Below the pieces are notes generated by a model. The model was not told the origin of the DNA. It did not search any database and saw only the letters and a list, made by a program, of their open reading frames with translations. DNA of 45,484 nucleotides from DASQBT01 sp049578545 (GTDB taxonomy: Bacteria > Pseudomonadota > Gammaproteobacteria > Burkholderiales > Thiobacillaceae): NCBI GenBank assembly GCA_049578545.1, contig JBAUMF010000042.1:1-45484 (forward strand), given 5' to 3'. Shown piece by piece: positions 44,608-45,484 of this stretch. A program made the position numbers and the translations under genes. The stretch's first letter is position 1. The number at the start of each line of letters is the position of its first letter.

Positions 44608-45363
44608 ATGGCTACTGCGGTATTTATTCTGTCGGTCATCAGGGCGCGTTTGCATGGCATGCACGGAGGTGTTGTTTGTGCCTTCCTGCTTGCCATCCCG
44701 GTTGCCCATGCGCGCGAATCCACAAGAGCCAACTGGTTCCCCGATCAGCCCAGTATCCCGCATTTCGACTGGACGTACGCACCCTGCGAACGCTGCCGTG
44801 CCCTCAAACCCAGGGCGGAATGGATCGCCATGGCGAGACTTGCCGGGCTTAAGGACGTGCATTTCCTTCTTGCGCCCAACGAAGACAGTGGGCCTGCCTA
44901 TTCCTATGCACCGAAAGCGATCGTTGTCTCGCCCTCTGCGTTGAAGCTTCAGCCCTGCCATCTATCCTTCATCATCGGGCACGAGATGGTGCATGTTGCG
45001 CAGCGCCACTTCGACGAGGATGCGCTTGCCATCTCAGCCCTCAGTGGCAAGTCCGAGAACTGGACACACAGCGGCGATGAAGTCATGCATCTTCTTGAAG
45101 ATAATTTCGGGCTCGCGCTCCGCATGTCGGAGGTTTGGCAGCAGCAGGAAGAGGAAGCCGACTGGGTCGGTGCGCTGCTTGCGGCCCAGGGATGCCATTG
45201 CAATCTGGAAGACAGCGCCCTGTCCTATTTAAGAGCCGATAAGCGCTACGGTGGAGGAGTTGCGGCGGCGCATGATACCAGCCTGAACCGGCTGCATTTT
45301 CTCCAGGCATTTGCTGAGTCGGCGAGAAGGCTTGCCAGACAGGCAAGCTATACTGGTTACTAG
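44608..45363 (+). CDS. Secreted M48-like zinc metallopeptidase
   Basis: 251 residues from the ATG at 44608 (AGGGG upstream; an in-frame TTG at 44590 is possible). The signal region ends PVAHA. The zinc-site motif HEMVHVAQRH (125-134) and the downstream EEEADWVG (181-188) are the pair typical of M48 peptidases (HExxH and ExxxD). Four extra Cys (CERC, CHC) lie outside the catalytic core. Its TAG stop consists of target TA plus the G of the IS, so the natural C-terminus may be longer or may coincide with the insertion. Confidence 0.8.
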   Translation: MATAVFILSVIRARLHGMHGGVVCAFLLAIPVAHARESTRANWFPDQPSIPHFDWTYAPCERCRALKPRAEWIAMARLAGLKDVHFLLAPNEDSGPAYSYAPKAIVVSPSALKLQPCHLSFIIGHEMVHVAQRHFDEDALAISALSGKSENWTHSGDEVMHLLEDNFGLALRMSEVWQQQEEEADWVGALLAAQGCHCNLEDSALSYLRADKRYGGGVAAAHDTSLNRLHFLQAFAESARRLARQASYTGY

Positions 45364-45484
45364 GGCCTGTTAACACAACCGCAGTCCTTCTATGATTAGG
45401 GCGAAATGAATAAACCCGATGAACATCACGTCGAGTTTCTCAAATCGGGAGAAGATGCGCCGGAAGCCTTTAAGCCTTCTGAAC
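45363..45484 (-). mobile_element. IS5-family insertion sequence, right copy (3' end only)
   Basis: Inverted relative to the left copy; 122 bp match 606-727 with one difference. It contains the last codons of the transposase on the minus strand (FSRFEKLDVMFIGFIHFALI). The window ends inside it. Confidence 0.9.

Overview
The window looks like chromosome of a sulfur-oxidising or otherwise chemolithotrophic betaproteobacterium (Nitrosomonadales type). This is an inference from moderately high GC, a DsrS-like protein, a secreted DsrE-family protein, a secreted rhodanese, several c-type cytochromes, a PEP-CTERM surface protein with a sigma-54 promoter, and betaproteobacterial-style housekeeping genes (purT, typA, rmuC, rlmM, rhlE, tal). 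No rRNA, tRNA or CRISPR array was seen.

Layout. Both edges are copies of one IS5-family element in opposite orientation; the shared 122 bp differ at one base, and the left copy is broken. 0.8-7.1 kb (minus): an eight-gene operon of MoxR ATPase, zinc-metallopeptidase/VWA protein, DsrS-like protein and five small or uncharacterised proteins. 7.4-11.9 kb (plus): purT, a membrane-anchored unknown and typA. 11.9-18.4 kb (minus): a TPR protein, a PEP-CTERM toroid protein behind a sigma-54 promoter, a Cache-PAS sensor with no output domain, and an EamA transporter preceded by a small ORF and a terminator (possible attenuator). 18.4-22.0 kb (plus): the tightly overlapping operon rmuC-mtfA-thioredoxin-aminotransferase. 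22.0-25.3 kb: a collagen-like lipoprotein, rlmM, a haem-binding-like protein and a DUF1761 protein. 25.4-27.7 kb: an HTH regulator, a diiron acyl-ACP-desaturase-like protein and a small secreted protein, with repeated CCAACC-S-GGTTGG palindromes in the intergenic regions. 27.7-31.1 kb: an AF1514-type protein, a pseudouridine synthase, rhlE and a YbaK-type protein. 31.2-36 kb: an old MITE-like copy, a membrane protein, a 115-bp tandem repeat, TrpB2, a VOC protein, a rhodanese and an MscS channel. 36-45.4 kb: an accessory-looking stretch with transaldolase, DsrE, a frameshifted HTH gene, a caspase-fold-like peptidase with a small partner, an IS3 relic, pirin, a fresh MITE, two cytochromes c, a Cys-rich lipoprotein and an M48-like peptidase.

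The most interesting signals are the HTH regulator with its palindromes, the possible attenuator before the EamA gene, the MoxR-VWA-DsrS operon, the two-copy MITE family sharing termini with the IS, two IS/MITE insertions that end neighbouring genes with a TAG built from target TA plus element G, the sigma-54-driven PEP-CTERM gene, and the clan-CD-like peptidase pair.
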